64,000 nucleotides of DNA, taken from the NCBI RefSeq assembly GCF_009498235.1, contig NZ_CP044205.1, positions 3,783,389-3,847,388 on the forward strand, written 5' to 3'. The position numbers were made by a program, and so were the translations under genes. This document shows, piece after piece, positions 35,996 through 44,907 of the stretch. The notes under the pieces were generated by a model. It made no database searches. It was not told the origin of the DNA and saw only the letters and a list, made by a program, of their open reading frames with translations. How positions within the stretch are numbered: position 1 is the first letter of the stretch; the number at the start of each line of letters is the position of its first letter. The stretch is from Candidatus Methylospira mobilis (GTDB taxonomy: Bacteria; Pseudomonadota; Gammaproteobacteria; Methylococcales; Methylococcaceae).

Positions 35996-36875
35996 TGCCA
36001 GCGCCCGATGAACGGGCGCATCAATGACACTTTGCGTAGCTCATACCTTTAGCGCCTGACTTTTTCCTTGACCATGACCACTCGCGGCCACAGGGAAAAC
36101 CTCTGCTACCGCATTCTCGGCTTTGAAACCGAGAAAAAACAGGTCTGTACCAGGGCCGGGCAGGTGTGGCGAAGTGGCGAATACGCCGAAAACCGCGCTC
36201 CGGTACAATCGGCTATCAGAGGTTCTAGTCACCAAAACCTAAATCCGTTTGAGCAGGGAACCTGCCTGTCACATTTCGATGCATGCTTAGAGATTGTCTA
36301 AGGAAGCGCTGATTTAATCGGTTTTTGCGCGGATTTTCATGGCAACCGCTTGATTTTACGTGCCCGTAATCAGCAATTTTTGAATTAATCAATGTTTCCC
36401 TAACTGAACCTTTCTTCTCCCGCCCTCCAGGCATTATATCCCTCCACAGCAATGGCACGCTTGCGTGGCCCTTTTCCCCGATTATTTTAAGCGCTCCCGA
36501 ACAGTGCGCAACGCAAAACGTCTTCAACATAGCCGCACAATAAGCTCATAGTCCTGAAGTTTATATTTTTTCCAGCAGCAATGCGAAAAAATACTTTCAA
36601 TATCATATTCGATCACTGAATAAAATCCGGGAGTATCCCCCGGACACGCCCGTTATTTCTTTTTGAGCTTAATAAATAACAATTCATTCTTTATTGCAAA
36701 TAATCACCGCTTGCTATGCTACATAATACCTAGTTTTTTCTATGGCGGCGCTACGTCGCTGATCGAAAAAGTTTAGGTGTCGCAGATATAAAACAACTTT
36801 TTTCGCACCTTACCGGAAGGATTCGTACTGCAGATCACTTCCGGTAAAAATCACTTTTGTCATCCCGAGCACGTT
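35996..36875. other. Long non-coding stretch between bamD and an AraC-type gene
   Basis: About 880 bases with no gene I can support. It holds an imperfect inverted repeat at about 36302-36411 (GGAAGCGCTGATTTAATC against GGAAACATTGATTAATTC), which looks like the ends of a lost small element; the phrase GGAAGCGCTGATT occurs also at about 25679. The right half is AT-rich and has a small hairpin CCGGG-CCCGG near 36628. The promoter of the regulator gene must lie here. Confidence 0.4.
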
Positions 36876-37817
36876 ATGAACCTAGAAACGGACCGACTGC
36901 TGAACTGGCTGGTCGGCAATCTTGATCTGGAAACCAGCGTTTTTCACGTAGGCCAGTACTGCGGTCCATGGCACGCTTCAACGTCCGGACGAATGCAGGC
37001 AAGCTTTCATATTGTGCTGCGCGGACATTGTTTTCTGCATATGGAAAGATGCGAACCGATAGCATTGGGATCTCGCGAGGCAGTTTTTCTTTTGCGCGAT
37101 TTACCGCACTCGCTCACTCCGGATTCCGCACCGGGTGCGCTTTTCGCACCGATTCCGATGCAGCCTATGCAACCCGTTCATCCCGATGGCGCCAGTCTGG
37201 CTTGCGGTTTTTTTTCTTTGCGCGGGCTGGCCGGCAAGCTGCTGGCGGAATCATTTCCGGATTATCTCATTCTGCGCACGGACTCGGATGCGCTACGCGC
37301 AATCGTCCCGTTGTTCGATCTGATTCTTGCCGAAGCCGATCGCGATATGAAGACGCCATCGCCGTTGATCGAACGGCTTACCGAGCTGCTTTTCTTTTAT
37401 CTGGTGCGCGACATGACCCGGCGCAAGGATATCGTAGCCGGTCTTTGGACCGTCGCCAGCCGCCCTCAGTTCGCGCCTCTCGTCGACCAGTTGTTGCGCG
37501 ATCCTGCCCGTAGCTGGTCGGTGGAGGACATGGCGCGCATGACGCATATGTCGCGCGCCAGTTTCTTCAAGCATTTCGTCGATAGCTGCGGACTTCCTCC
37601 AGCCCAGTTTCTACTGTTGCTGCGCATGAACATCGCCGCGCGTCGGTTACGCAACGGCGAGACGGTTACCCTGGCGGCGGAACGCGTCGGCTATCAATCT
37701 CCCGCCGCTTTTACCCGTGCGTTCACAAAAATAATCGGCGAACCGCCAGGCGCTTATCAACGCGCGCGCAGGGTAAAACGGATGGATGGCAGTATGCCGG
37801 TCCGGTATAACCAATAA
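36876..37817 (+). CDS. AraC-family transcription regulator
   Basis: A 313-residue protein. Residues about 1-190 are a cupin-like ligand-binding domain (SFHIVLRGHCFLHMERCEPI, LLRDLPHSLTP); the C-terminal hundred residues are two AraC-type helix-turn-helix units (SVEDMARMTHMSRASFFKHF and VTLAAERVGYQSPAAFTRAF, ending GEPPGAYQRARR). It probably controls the operon that starts 230 bases downstream on the same strand, but no operator can be named. Of the family whose N-terminus matches cupin_6. Confidence 0.9.
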   Translation: MNLETDRLLNWLVGNLDLETSVFHVGQYCGPWHASTSGRMQASFHIVLRGHCFLHMERCEPIALGSREAVFLLRDLPHSLTPDSAPGALFAPIPMQPMQPVHPDGASLACGFFSLRGLAGKLLAESFPDYLILRTDSDALRAIVPLFDLILAEADRDMKTPSPLIERLTELLFFYLVRDMTRRKDIVAGLWTVASRPQFAPLVDQLLRDPARSWSVEDMARMTHMSRASFFKHFVDSCGLPPAQFLLLLRMNIAARRLRNGETVTLAAERVGYQSPAAFTRAFTKIIGEPPGAYQRARRVKRMDGSMPVRYNQ

Positions 37818-38047
37818 GCTTGAATGAAAAGCGTTGAGAAAAATTCATTTAAACGGTCTTAATCATAAAAGCGAATCAGTCCGTCGATTTTACCTATCTG
37901 CAATCAGCAAATTTTGGGTTCATCAGTGGCGCCGCCCTATCTTATCAATAGACGATAGAGCAAGAAACAGCGACGCTTGCCGATAGTGCGGCGCCTCGCC
38001 AACAGGAATAATGGACGCACGATTTTTTACTGCGGATGAAATACCCC

Positions 38048-38608
38048 ATGCCCAGATTACCTCTACAAACAGCCGAAACCGCCCCGGACGCCAGCAAGCT
38101 TTTTATCGAGCGCGCCATTGCCGCCAACGGCTTCCTGCCCAACCTGATTGCCGTACTGGCGAATACGCCGGCAGCGGTGGAAGCTTATTTCACTGTCGGC
38201 GAAATCAACAACCGCGCCAGTCTGACCCTGGCCGAACGTGAGGTTATACAGATTACCGCCGCAGCTCTGCATGGATGCGAGTTCTGCGTTGCGGGTCATT
38301 CCGCAATCGCTCTTAAAAAGGCCGGTTTCGACAGGAAAAGCGTGATCGCTTTGCAGCAGCGCGGAGTTACCGGAAATCCGCGTTTCGACGCTCTCGTGGA
38401 CTTCACTCGATCGATAATAATCAGTCGAGGAGCCGTAGACGATGGTGAATTAACCGCTTTTATCGAGGCCGGTTTTTCTTCGGATCAAGCGTTGGAGGTC
38501 ATACTCGGCATCAGCCTGGCGACGTTATGCAACTTCGCCAACAATTTGGCGAAGAATGAAATCAATATGCAACTGCAGCCTTTCCGTCCCGGCGCGCTAC
38601 AAGCATGA
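38048..38608 (+). CDS. Carboxymuconolactone decarboxylase/AhpD-like protein
   Basis: A 186-residue protein of the CMD/AhpD fold. The redox motif is HGCEFCVAGHSAIALKKAGF, with the Cys-xx-Cys pair and following His, in the usual place; LTLAEREVIQITAAALHG precedes it. Such proteins act as alkylhydroperoxidase-like disulfide enzymes or as partners of flavin enzymes. A start 12 bases upstream (38036) is also possible. Its stop overlaps the next gene by four bases, so it is coupled to the flavoprotein gene. Confidence 0.85.
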   Translation: MPRLPLQTAETAPDASKLFIERAIAANGFLPNLIAVLANTPAAVEAYFTVGEINNRASLTLAEREVIQITAAALHGCEFCVAGHSAIALKKAGFDRKSVIALQQRGVTGNPRFDALVDFTRSIIISRGAVDDGELTAFIEAGFSSDQALEVILGISLATLCNFANNLAKNEINMQLQPFRPGALQA

Positions 38609-39690
38609 ATGCGCCGGCTGAAAACTTGGACGGGGATATCGGCTGGTTTTCCAGACATGCGGCATCCCTGGACTCAAGCGCAAACGATGCCGATGCGGTG
38701 CTCGGGCAGCTAGCTTCGATAGGATTATTTGAAATCGGCGTGCCTCGGGTCCTAGGCGGTAGCGGCGGCACTACCGGCGACGCGTTGGAGGCGATCGCCA
38801 ACGTGGCCGAGCACTCGCTGACCGCTGCTTTTGTATTCTGGGGACATCGTACTTTCATTGAATATCTGTTGCAGACTCCAAACGAGATTTTGCGCGAAAG
38901 TTGGCTGCCTTTATTGCTGCAAGGCCGCTTTGCCGGCGCTACCGGTTTGTCCAACGCGATGAAATTTCTGTCCGGTATAGAAGCACTTCAAGTCAGCGCC
39001 AGCCCGCGTGGCGCAGACTGGCGTTTGAACGGCCGTCTTCCCTGGGTAACCAATCTGCGTAAAGCCGGTTTCATCGTAGCTGCCGCGGCGGCGAGGGATA
39101 ACAAGGCTGCGCCGGCCATCGTCGCAATCACCAACGACATGAGCGGCGTGACGCGCAGCGAAGATCTCAACCTGATTGCGCTGCGAGGCGGCAATACTGC
39201 GGCGATCACAATAGACAACGCCATTATCGGCTCGGAGCAAATTTTGCACGAAAATGCGCGTGAATTTTGTCCGCTTGTGCGCCCGGCATTTCTTGGACTG
39301 CAAATCGGTCTGTCGATTGGACTGGGACGAATTGCATTGCGCAAGGCGCGCGAACATAGTCATGGCGCGCACAGCATCCTGCTGCCGCGGGTTGACGCAT
39401 TATCTGCCGAGCTTGAGGGTATTGCTGGCAATATACATGAGGGGTTGGCCGGAAACCGGTTCATTGATGAACCGTCAGCGCTGTTCCGTATCCGCATCCG
39501 TCTGGCCGAGATCGTACAGACGGCATTAGGACTGGAACTCGATGCCGTCGGCGGCCGCGCCTATTTACACGACCAGAGCGGCGGTTTCGAGCGCCGCTGG
39601 CGCGAAGGGGCTTTCATTCCGGTCATCACGCCCAGCCTTACCCAATTGCAGGGCGAACTGGCCAGACACACAGCGTGCCATCGGCAATGA
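38605..39690 (+). CDS. Acyl-CoA dehydrogenase-like flavoprotein
   Basis: A 361-residue protein with the acyl-CoA dehydrogenase fold: N-terminal helical domain (LASIGLFEIGVPRVLGGSGG, HSLTAAFVFWGHRTFIEYLL), middle beta domain (GATGLSNAMKFLSGIEALQV, WRLNGRLPWVTNLRKAGFIV) and C-terminal helices. It is short for the family, and the usual catalytic Glu region is not obvious. Such relatives next to taurine/nitrate-type ABC importers often act as FMN-dependent oxygenases or desulfurising enzymes (SfnB, DszC-like). The substrate is unknown. It is coupled by ATGA overlaps to both neighbours. Confidence 0.82.
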   Translation: MNAPAENLDGDIGWFSRHAASLDSSANDADAVLGQLASIGLFEIGVPRVLGGSGGTTGDALEAIANVAEHSLTAAFVFWGHRTFIEYLLQTPNEILRESWLPLLLQGRFAGATGLSNAMKFLSGIEALQVSASPRGADWRLNGRLPWVTNLRKAGFIVAAAAARDNKAAPAIVAITNDMSGVTRSEDLNLIALRGGNTAAITIDNAIIGSEQILHENAREFCPLVRPAFLGLQIGLSIGLGRIALRKAREHSHGAHSILLPRVDALSAELEGIAGNIHEGLAGNRFIDEPSALFRIRIRLAEIVQTALGLELDAVGGRAYLHDQSGGFERRWREGAFIPVITPSLTQLQGELARHTACHRQ

Positions 39691-40490
39691 ACTCTCGACT
39701 GTTACCTGACGAAGCAGCGCTTCCTGTAGTTCTAGGCGCGGAGAATTTGTCGTTCGCCTACGCGCAGTCCGAACCGGCTTTTCAACGGATTTCCCTGCAC
39801 GTTCAGCGCAGGGAAATCGTCTGTCTGCTGGGCGGCAGCGGCTGCGGAAAATCCACTTTGCTGCGCGTGCTTTCCGGACTCGTTGCGCCGACCGAGGGTA
39901 GCGTACTTTTCCTCGGTCGCCCGTTGCAACACCCGCACCCGCGTAGCGCACTATTGTTTCAGCAGGCCAGCCTACTGCCCTGGCTGAATGTATTCGACAA
40001 CACCGGTTTCGGGCTGGACTTCAAACATCAACCGGAAATCAGCGCGGAGGCGCGCAATGAACGCGTCAGTTCAGCGCTAACCGCAGTCGGCTTGGAGCGG
40101 CATGAAGCATGGCCGGCCCAGCTCTCCGGAGGCATGGCGCAACGCGTCGCGCTGGCGCGCGCATTGGCGCGCGAACCGGAGCTGTTGTTTGCCGACGAGC
40201 CGTTCTCGGCGCTTGATGCGATCACCCGCGCGCAAATGCAATCGCTGCTGGTGGATGTGGTGCATCGCTGGCATGCCGCTGTGCTGCTGGTCACGCACGA
40301 TATCGACGAGGCTATTCTGGTTGCCGACCGCATTTTGTTGATGGGCGGACGTCCCGGCCGTCTGTGCTGCGAATGGACGGTCGATATCCCCTATCCTCGC
40401 GAAAATTTTCCTGAACGGATCGCCAAGTTGCGCTTGCAAATACGGGCCGCACTGCATGAAAGCGCAGTGTCGTTTGCCAAAGCGAATTGA
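39687..40490 (+). CDS. ABC transporter ATP-binding protein (SsuB/TauB type)
   Basis: A 267-residue ABC ATPase: Walker A LLGGSGCGKSTLLRVLSGLV, Q-loop LFQQASLLPWLN, signature LSGGMAQRVALARALARE, Walker B LLFADEPFSALDA and switch His in LLVTHDIDEAILVADRILLM. The DIDEA segment is typical of nitrate/sulfonate/taurine importers. The ATG at 39687 overlaps the stop of the preceding gene as ATGA. It powers the importer formed with the next two genes. Confidence 0.93.
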   Translation: MNSRLLPDEAALPVVLGAENLSFAYAQSEPAFQRISLHVQRREIVCLLGGSGCGKSTLLRVLSGLVAPTEGSVLFLGRPLQHPHPRSALLFQQASLLPWLNVFDNTGFGLDFKHQPEISAEARNERVSSALTAVGLERHEAWPAQLSGGMAQRVALARALAREPELLFADEPFSALDAITRAQMQSLLVDVVHRWHAAVLLVTHDIDEAILVADRILLMGGRPGRLCCEWTVDIPYPRENFPERIAKLRLQIRAALHESAVSFAKAN

Positions 40491-40697
40491 ATAAGGATTC
40501 GGCGGGCAATAATGCCCTGATCGATACGTCGGAATGCTGCCCGGCGGTGGATGCACCGACGCTTATCCGCTCCACTACAGGCTGACGTCATCAAAGCAGG
40601 GGTGTAAATGTAGCGCCACATCCGCCAAGTTTCCTGGATACACAGGGAAGAAATTTATAGCCAAATACACAAGATATGCCGAGGTAATACAAACGCG

Positions 40698-41936
40698 ATG
40701 AAAAAAAACACAAGCTCTCAACTCCATGTCTGCGCCAGCCCGGATTGCCGCTGCGGAATGACGCGGCGAGATTTTTTGCGTTTATCCGCATTGGCAAGCG
40801 CTACGCTGGCCGCGCCGCTGCTTAGGATAGGCGATGCGACGGCGCAAAGTTTCAAGGGTGACGATGTGCCGGTGAAAATCGGCTATCTCCCGATCACCGA
40901 CGCAGCACCTTTACTGGTAGCGCATGCGCGCAAACTGTTCGAAACCGAAGGGTTGCATACTGAAACGCCCCGAATGTTCCGTAGCTGGGCGCAGGTCGTC
41001 GAAGCTTTCGTCTCCGGTCAAGTCAATGTGATCCATCTGCTTTCACCGGCAACGCTATGGGTACGTTACGGCGCAAAGTTTCCCGCTAAGGTTGTGGCCT
41101 GGAATCACATGAACGGTTCCGCGCTAACTGTCGCGCCCCATATCAGGGCCGTTTCCGACCTTGCCGGTCAGACCGTCGCCGTACCCTTCTGGTATTCCAT
41201 CCATAACGTCCTGTTGCAGAAACTGCTAACCGCTGACGGACTGGTTGCAGTAACCAGGGTGCGCGGCAGCGCTCTGGCGGCCAATGAGGTGAACGTGGTG
41301 GTGTTGCCGCCTGCGGAAATGACATCGGCGCTGGCGGGAAAAAGCATTGCCGGCTTCATCGTTGCCGATCCGTTCAACGCAGCTGCTGAAACCAACGGCA
41401 TCGGCAAGGTACTGCGCTTCTCCGGCGATGTATGGAAAGACCACGCCTGCTGCGTTACTTTCCTTGCCGAGCGAGATATCAGCGAGCGCCCCGAGTGGGC
41501 GCAACGCGTCACATCAGCCATCGTCAAAGCGCAACTTTGGACGCGCAACAATCGACCTGATACGGCCAGACTGCTATCCGCCAACGCCGACAACCATTAC
41601 ACCCCTCATCCGCTCGAAGCACTGAACAAGGTATTTTCCGCTACGGATTATGCACGCTATGAAGCCTCCGGCGTGATCCACAACAAAGACTGGCTCCAGC
41701 AACGGATCGACTTTCAGCCTTATCCCTTTCCGTCCTACACAGAGGAACTGGTGCGTAGCCTGCTTATCACGCGCATGGAAGGCGACAACCAGTTTCTCGC
41801 CTCGCTCGACCCGGCTTTTGTGGCCAAGGATCTGATAGATGACAGCTTCGTGCGAGCAGCGATTCGCTCGGTTGGCGGTCCGAAGGTCTTCGGTTTGTCC
41901 GCTGATTTGCAGCGCCGCGAATTCATCGCGGTATGA
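40698..41936 (+). CDS. ABC importer substrate-binding protein, Tat-exported
   Basis: A 412-residue NrtA/SsuA-like binding protein. It has a twin-arginine signal (MTRRDFLRLSALASATLAAP) after a Cys-rich leader (CASPDCRCG). The mature domain begins VPVKIGYLPITDAAPLLVAH, with FVSGQVNVIHLLSPATLWVR and WNHMNGSALTVAP. The Tat signal suggests the protein folds, perhaps with a cofactor, before export. A ribosome-binding site (GAGG) lies ahead of the ATG; the 207-base gap from the ATPase gene is the largest in the operon. The ligand is not known; family members bind nitrate, sulfonates or nitriles. Confidence 0.88.
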   Translation: MKKNTSSQLHVCASPDCRCGMTRRDFLRLSALASATLAAPLLRIGDATAQSFKGDDVPVKIGYLPITDAAPLLVAHARKLFETEGLHTETPRMFRSWAQVVEAFVSGQVNVIHLLSPATLWVRYGAKFPAKVVAWNHMNGSALTVAPHIRAVSDLAGQTVAVPFWYSIHNVLLQKLLTADGLVAVTRVRGSALAANEVNVVVLPPAEMTSALAGKSIAGFIVADPFNAAAETNGIGKVLRFSGDVWKDHACCVTFLAERDISERPEWAQRVTSAIVKAQLWTRNNRPDTARLLSANADNHYTPHPLEALNKVFSATDYARYEASGVIHNKDWLQQRIDFQPYPFPSYTEELVRSLLITRMEGDNQFLASLDPAFVAKDLIDDSFVRAAIRSVGGPKVFGLSADLQRREFIAV

Positions 41937-42691
41937 GGGTCATCAGCGCACGCATTTTCTTGCCGCTGACAGGCCTGGGCTTTGCGGCCCTGTTGTGGAC
42001 GGCGGGTAGCCTGGCAATGGCAAACATAACGCCTATTGCAACGCATTTCGCTCCGCTCGCGGCCGCGCATGCGCTCGGTGTTTTGCTGGGTAGCGCGTTA
42101 TTTTGGGAGCATATCGCGGTGAGCCTGCAGCGCGTCGGCGTCGGGTTGCTATTTTCTCTAGCAATAGGCGTGCCAATTGGGATACTAACCGGCATGTCGC
42201 GCGCGTTCGCGCAAGCCAGTACGCCATTATTTCAATTCCTGCGCATGATTTCGCCTCTGTCGTGGATGCCGATTGCGGTAATGGTGCTGGGCGTAGGCGA
42301 TGCTCCCGTGTATTTTCTGCTCGCCTTCGCCGCAGTATGGCCGATACTGCTGAATACCGCCGCAGGGGTGGCTCAGCTGGATCGCAACTGGCTACTACTG
42401 GCGCGCAGTCTGTCGGCCACGCGTTGCGAGACAATTTGCCGGGTCATTGTTCCCGGTATCACCGCATCCATTCTAAGCGGGACAAGGCTTGCAATCGGGA
42501 TTATCTGGATCGTTCTGGTGCCTGCCGAAATGCTCGGCGTTTCCGCCGGTCTCGGTTATTTTATCCTTGACGCGCGCGACCGTCTGGCTTATTCGGAACT
42601 GATGGCGGCAATTCTCGTCATCGGCTGTTTGGGTTTTTTTCTGGATCATCTCGCACGCCGGCTGCATCGTTGCTGGATACACCAAAGGTAA
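41933..42691 (+). CDS. ABC importer permease (SsuC/TauC type)
   Basis: A 252-residue membrane protein with six predicted segments. The inner-membrane loop that contacts the ATPase is visible (LSATRCETICRVIVPGITAS), as is FSLAIGVPIGILTGMSRAFA and LRMISPLSWMPIAVMVLGVG, all typical of the BPD-type permeases of taurine/nitrate importers. It starts within the stop of the binding-protein gene (ATGA). Last gene of the operon; converges with parE 19 bases later. Confidence 0.92.
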   Translation: MRVISARIFLPLTGLGFAALLWTAGSLAMANITPIATHFAPLAAAHALGVLLGSALFWEHIAVSLQRVGVGLLFSLAIGVPIGILTGMSRAFAQASTPLFQFLRMISPLSWMPIAVMVLGVGDAPVYFLLAFAAVWPILLNTAAGVAQLDRNWLLLARSLSATRCETICRVIVPGITASILSGTRLAIGIIWIVLVPAEMLGVSAGLGYFILDARDRLAYSELMAAILVIGCLGFFLDHLARRLHRCWIHQR

Positions 42692-42710
42692 TTTTCCGAC
42701 CTGTTCAGAG

Positions 42711-44597
42711 TCAAACCTCAGCCAAATCCCCTTTCTCTTCCAGCCAGGCTTTGCGGTCGGGCGCGCGCTTTTTGGCGAGCAGCAAGTCCAGATATTGATC
42801 GGTATTGTCTCCCTCGCTGAGCGTCAGTTGCACCAGCCGCCGGGTATCCGGATTCATGCTGGTTTCCCGAAGCTGCGAAGGGTTCATTTCGCCCAGCCCC
42901 TTGAAGCGCTGCACGTTGATCTTGCCCTTGATTTTTTCTGCTTCGATGCGATCGAGAATGCCGGTTTTTTCGGCTTCGTCGAGCGCGTAATACACCTGCT
43001 TGCCGATATCGACGCGATAAAGCGGCGGCATCGCCACAAACACATGGCCGGCGGCAACCAGCGGACGAAAATGACGCACAAACAGCGCGCACAGCAAGGT
43101 GGCGATGTGGTTGCCGTCGGAATCGGCGTCGGCCAGGATGCAAACCTTGCCGTAACGCAGGTTCTGCAGTTGCGGAACGCCGGGGTCTACCGCCAGCGCC
43201 AGCGCGATATCGTGCACTTCCTGCGACGCCAACACCTGTTCCGACTCCACCTCCCAGGTGTTCAGGATCTTGCCGCGCAACGGCATGATGGCCTGGAACT
43301 CGCGATCCCTGGCCTGCTTGGCGGAGCCGCCGGCAGAGTCGCCTTCCACCAGGAACAGCTCGGTCAGGCTGGTGTCCTGTGAAGAGCAGTCGGCCAGTTT
43401 TCCGGGCAGCGCCGGGCCGCTGGTCACCCTTTTGCGCACCACCTGACGGCTGGCTTTGAGGCGTTTTTGCGCGCTTTCTATCACCCAGGCGGCAACGTTT
43501 TCGCCAACGGACGGATGCTGGTTCAGATACAAACTGAATGCGTCCTTGACCACGCCGGAAACAAAGGCCGCGCATTCGCGCGAACTCAGACGCTCCTTGG
43601 TTTGCCCGGAAAACTGCGGTTCGCGCAGTTTCACCGACAGCACGAACTGGCATTTTTCCCATACGTCCTCGGGAGCGAGCTTGATGCCGCGCGGCAACAG
43701 GTTTCGAAAATCGCAAAATTCGCGCATCGCTTCCGTCAGCCCGGTGCGCAGACCGTTGACGTGGGTGCCGCCTTGCGGGGTCGGAACCAGGTTGACGTAG
43801 CTCTCGTTGATGGATTCGCGCAGGCCATCGGCCCAAACCACCGCCCAGTCCGCCGCTTCGCCGCGCGCGGTCATGCTGCCGGTAAACGGTTCCGGCGGCA
43901 GGCACTCCAGGTCGCCGACCTGATCCAGCAGATATTGCGGCAAGCCGTTTTCATAACGCCATACCGTCTCTTCGCCGCTTGCTTCCTCTTGCAGCGTGAT
44001 GCTCAATCCCGGACATAACACCGCTTTTGCGCGCAGCAGATGCTTCAGCCTTGAAACCGAAATACGCGCCGAATCGAAATAACGCGGTTCCGGCCAGAAA
44101 CGCACCACACTGCCGCTGTCGCGTGCACGCGCGGTACCGGTTTCGGTCAATTCGGACTGCTTTTCGCCTTGCGCGAAATGCATCGCGTAGGTTTTCCCGC
44201 CACGGCGGATTTCCACTTCCAGGCGTGCCGACAGCGCGTTGACCACCGAAACGCCGACACCGTGCAGTCCGCCGGAAAATTCGTAGTTTTTATGGGAAAA
44301 CTTGCCGCCGGCGTGCAGCCGCGTCAGAATCAGCTCGACGCCGGTAACGCCGTGTTCCGGATGGATATCGACCGGCATGCCTCGGCCGTCGTCGCTGACC
44401 TGCACACCGCCGTCCGCCAATAGTTGGACGTGTATGTTTTTGGCGTATCCCGCCAGCGCCTCGTCCACGCTGTTGTCGATAACCTCCTGCGCCAGATGGT
44501 TGGGGCGCGAGGTGTCGGTATACATGCCGGGACGCTTGCGCACCGGGTCCAGGCCGCTCAATACTTCGATGGCGGCGGCGTTGTAGGCTTCTGTCAT
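42711..44597 (-). CDS. parE: DNA topoisomerase IV subunit B
   Basis: A 628-residue protein of normal ParE length. GHKL ATPase: EVIDNSVDEALAGYAKNIHV, VSDDGRGMPVDIHPEHG, LHAGGKFSHKNYEFSGGLHG. TOPRIM domain: ELFLVEGDSAGGSAKQARD, MPLRGKILNTWEVE, LADADSDGNHIATLLCALFV. With ParC it unlinks daughter chromosomes. The ATG at 44597 begins the family N-terminus MTEAYNAAAIEVLSGLDPVR; the open frame continues upstream without matching the family. parC is not in the window. Confidence 0.97.
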   Translation of the reverse strand: MTEAYNAAAIEVLSGLDPVRKRPGMYTDTSRPNHLAQEVIDNSVDEALAGYAKNIHVQLLADGGVQVSDDGRGMPVDIHPEHGVTGVELILTRLHAGGKFSHKNYEFSGGLHGVGVSVVNALSARLEVEIRRGGKTYAMHFAQGEKQSELTETGTARARDSGSVVRFWPEPRYFDSARISVSRLKHLLRAKAVLCPGLSITLQEEASGEETVWRYENGLPQYLLDQVGDLECLPPEPFTGSMTARGEAADWAVVWADGLRESINESYVNLVPTPQGGTHVNGLRTGLTEAMREFCDFRNLLPRGIKLAPEDVWEKCQFVLSVKLREPQFSGQTKERLSSRECAAFVSGVVKDAFSLYLNQHPSVGENVAAWVIESAQKRLKASRQVVRKRVTSGPALPGKLADCSSQDTSLTELFLVEGDSAGGSAKQARDREFQAIMPLRGKILNTWEVESEQVLASQEVHDIALALAVDPGVPQLQNLRYGKVCILADADSDGNHIATLLCALFVRHFRPLVAAGHVFVAMPPLYRVDIGKQVYYALDEAEKTGILDRIEAEKIKGKINVQRFKGLGEMNPSQLRETSMNPDTRRLVQLTLSEGDNTDQYLDLLLAKKRAPDRKAWLEEKGDLAEV

Positions 44598-44636
44598 TTG
44601 GTCGTGTTTATGCCTGTATTTTGAATGATTCGACTT

Positions 44637-44669
44637 CCCGGTAGCGGCGCGGACAGCGCCGCTACCGGG
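44637..44669. repeat. Perfect palindrome upstream of parE
   Basis: CCCGGTAGCGGCGC and its exact inverse around a 5-base loop (GGACA). No T-run. The core GGTAGCGGC is shared with the hairpin at 10316-10346, so the two are probably members of one dispersed repeat family. Confidence 0.8.
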
Positions 44670-44907
44670 CATATGATACACAAGGAGGGATATGCGCTCA
44701 CGCCTTCGTGTATGAGGTAAACAATGCACAGAAAGCTGTTCCCCATTGACAGGATTACACTTTTTCGAATAGAGCCCAAAGCCGATGCTCGTTACAGGCG
44801 TGGTATCCCAAGATGACCTGCGAAGTTTTATTGTTTTCAATAACCCGAGAACGATTTTTACCTGTGCGGATTTCGTACACGATAACGAGGGTCTACAGGA
44901 GCATCTC

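Noticed and set aside
36041..36301. Short frames on both strands after bamD
   Set aside because: They overlap each other on opposite strands, lack ribosome-binding sites and match no family; the stretch looks like repeat or remnant DNA.
43467..44018. Long plus-strand frames opposite parE, and similar ones opposite the MCP, CheR and yyaL-like genes
   Set aside because: They are mirror frames of well-identified genes in GC-biased codon use.
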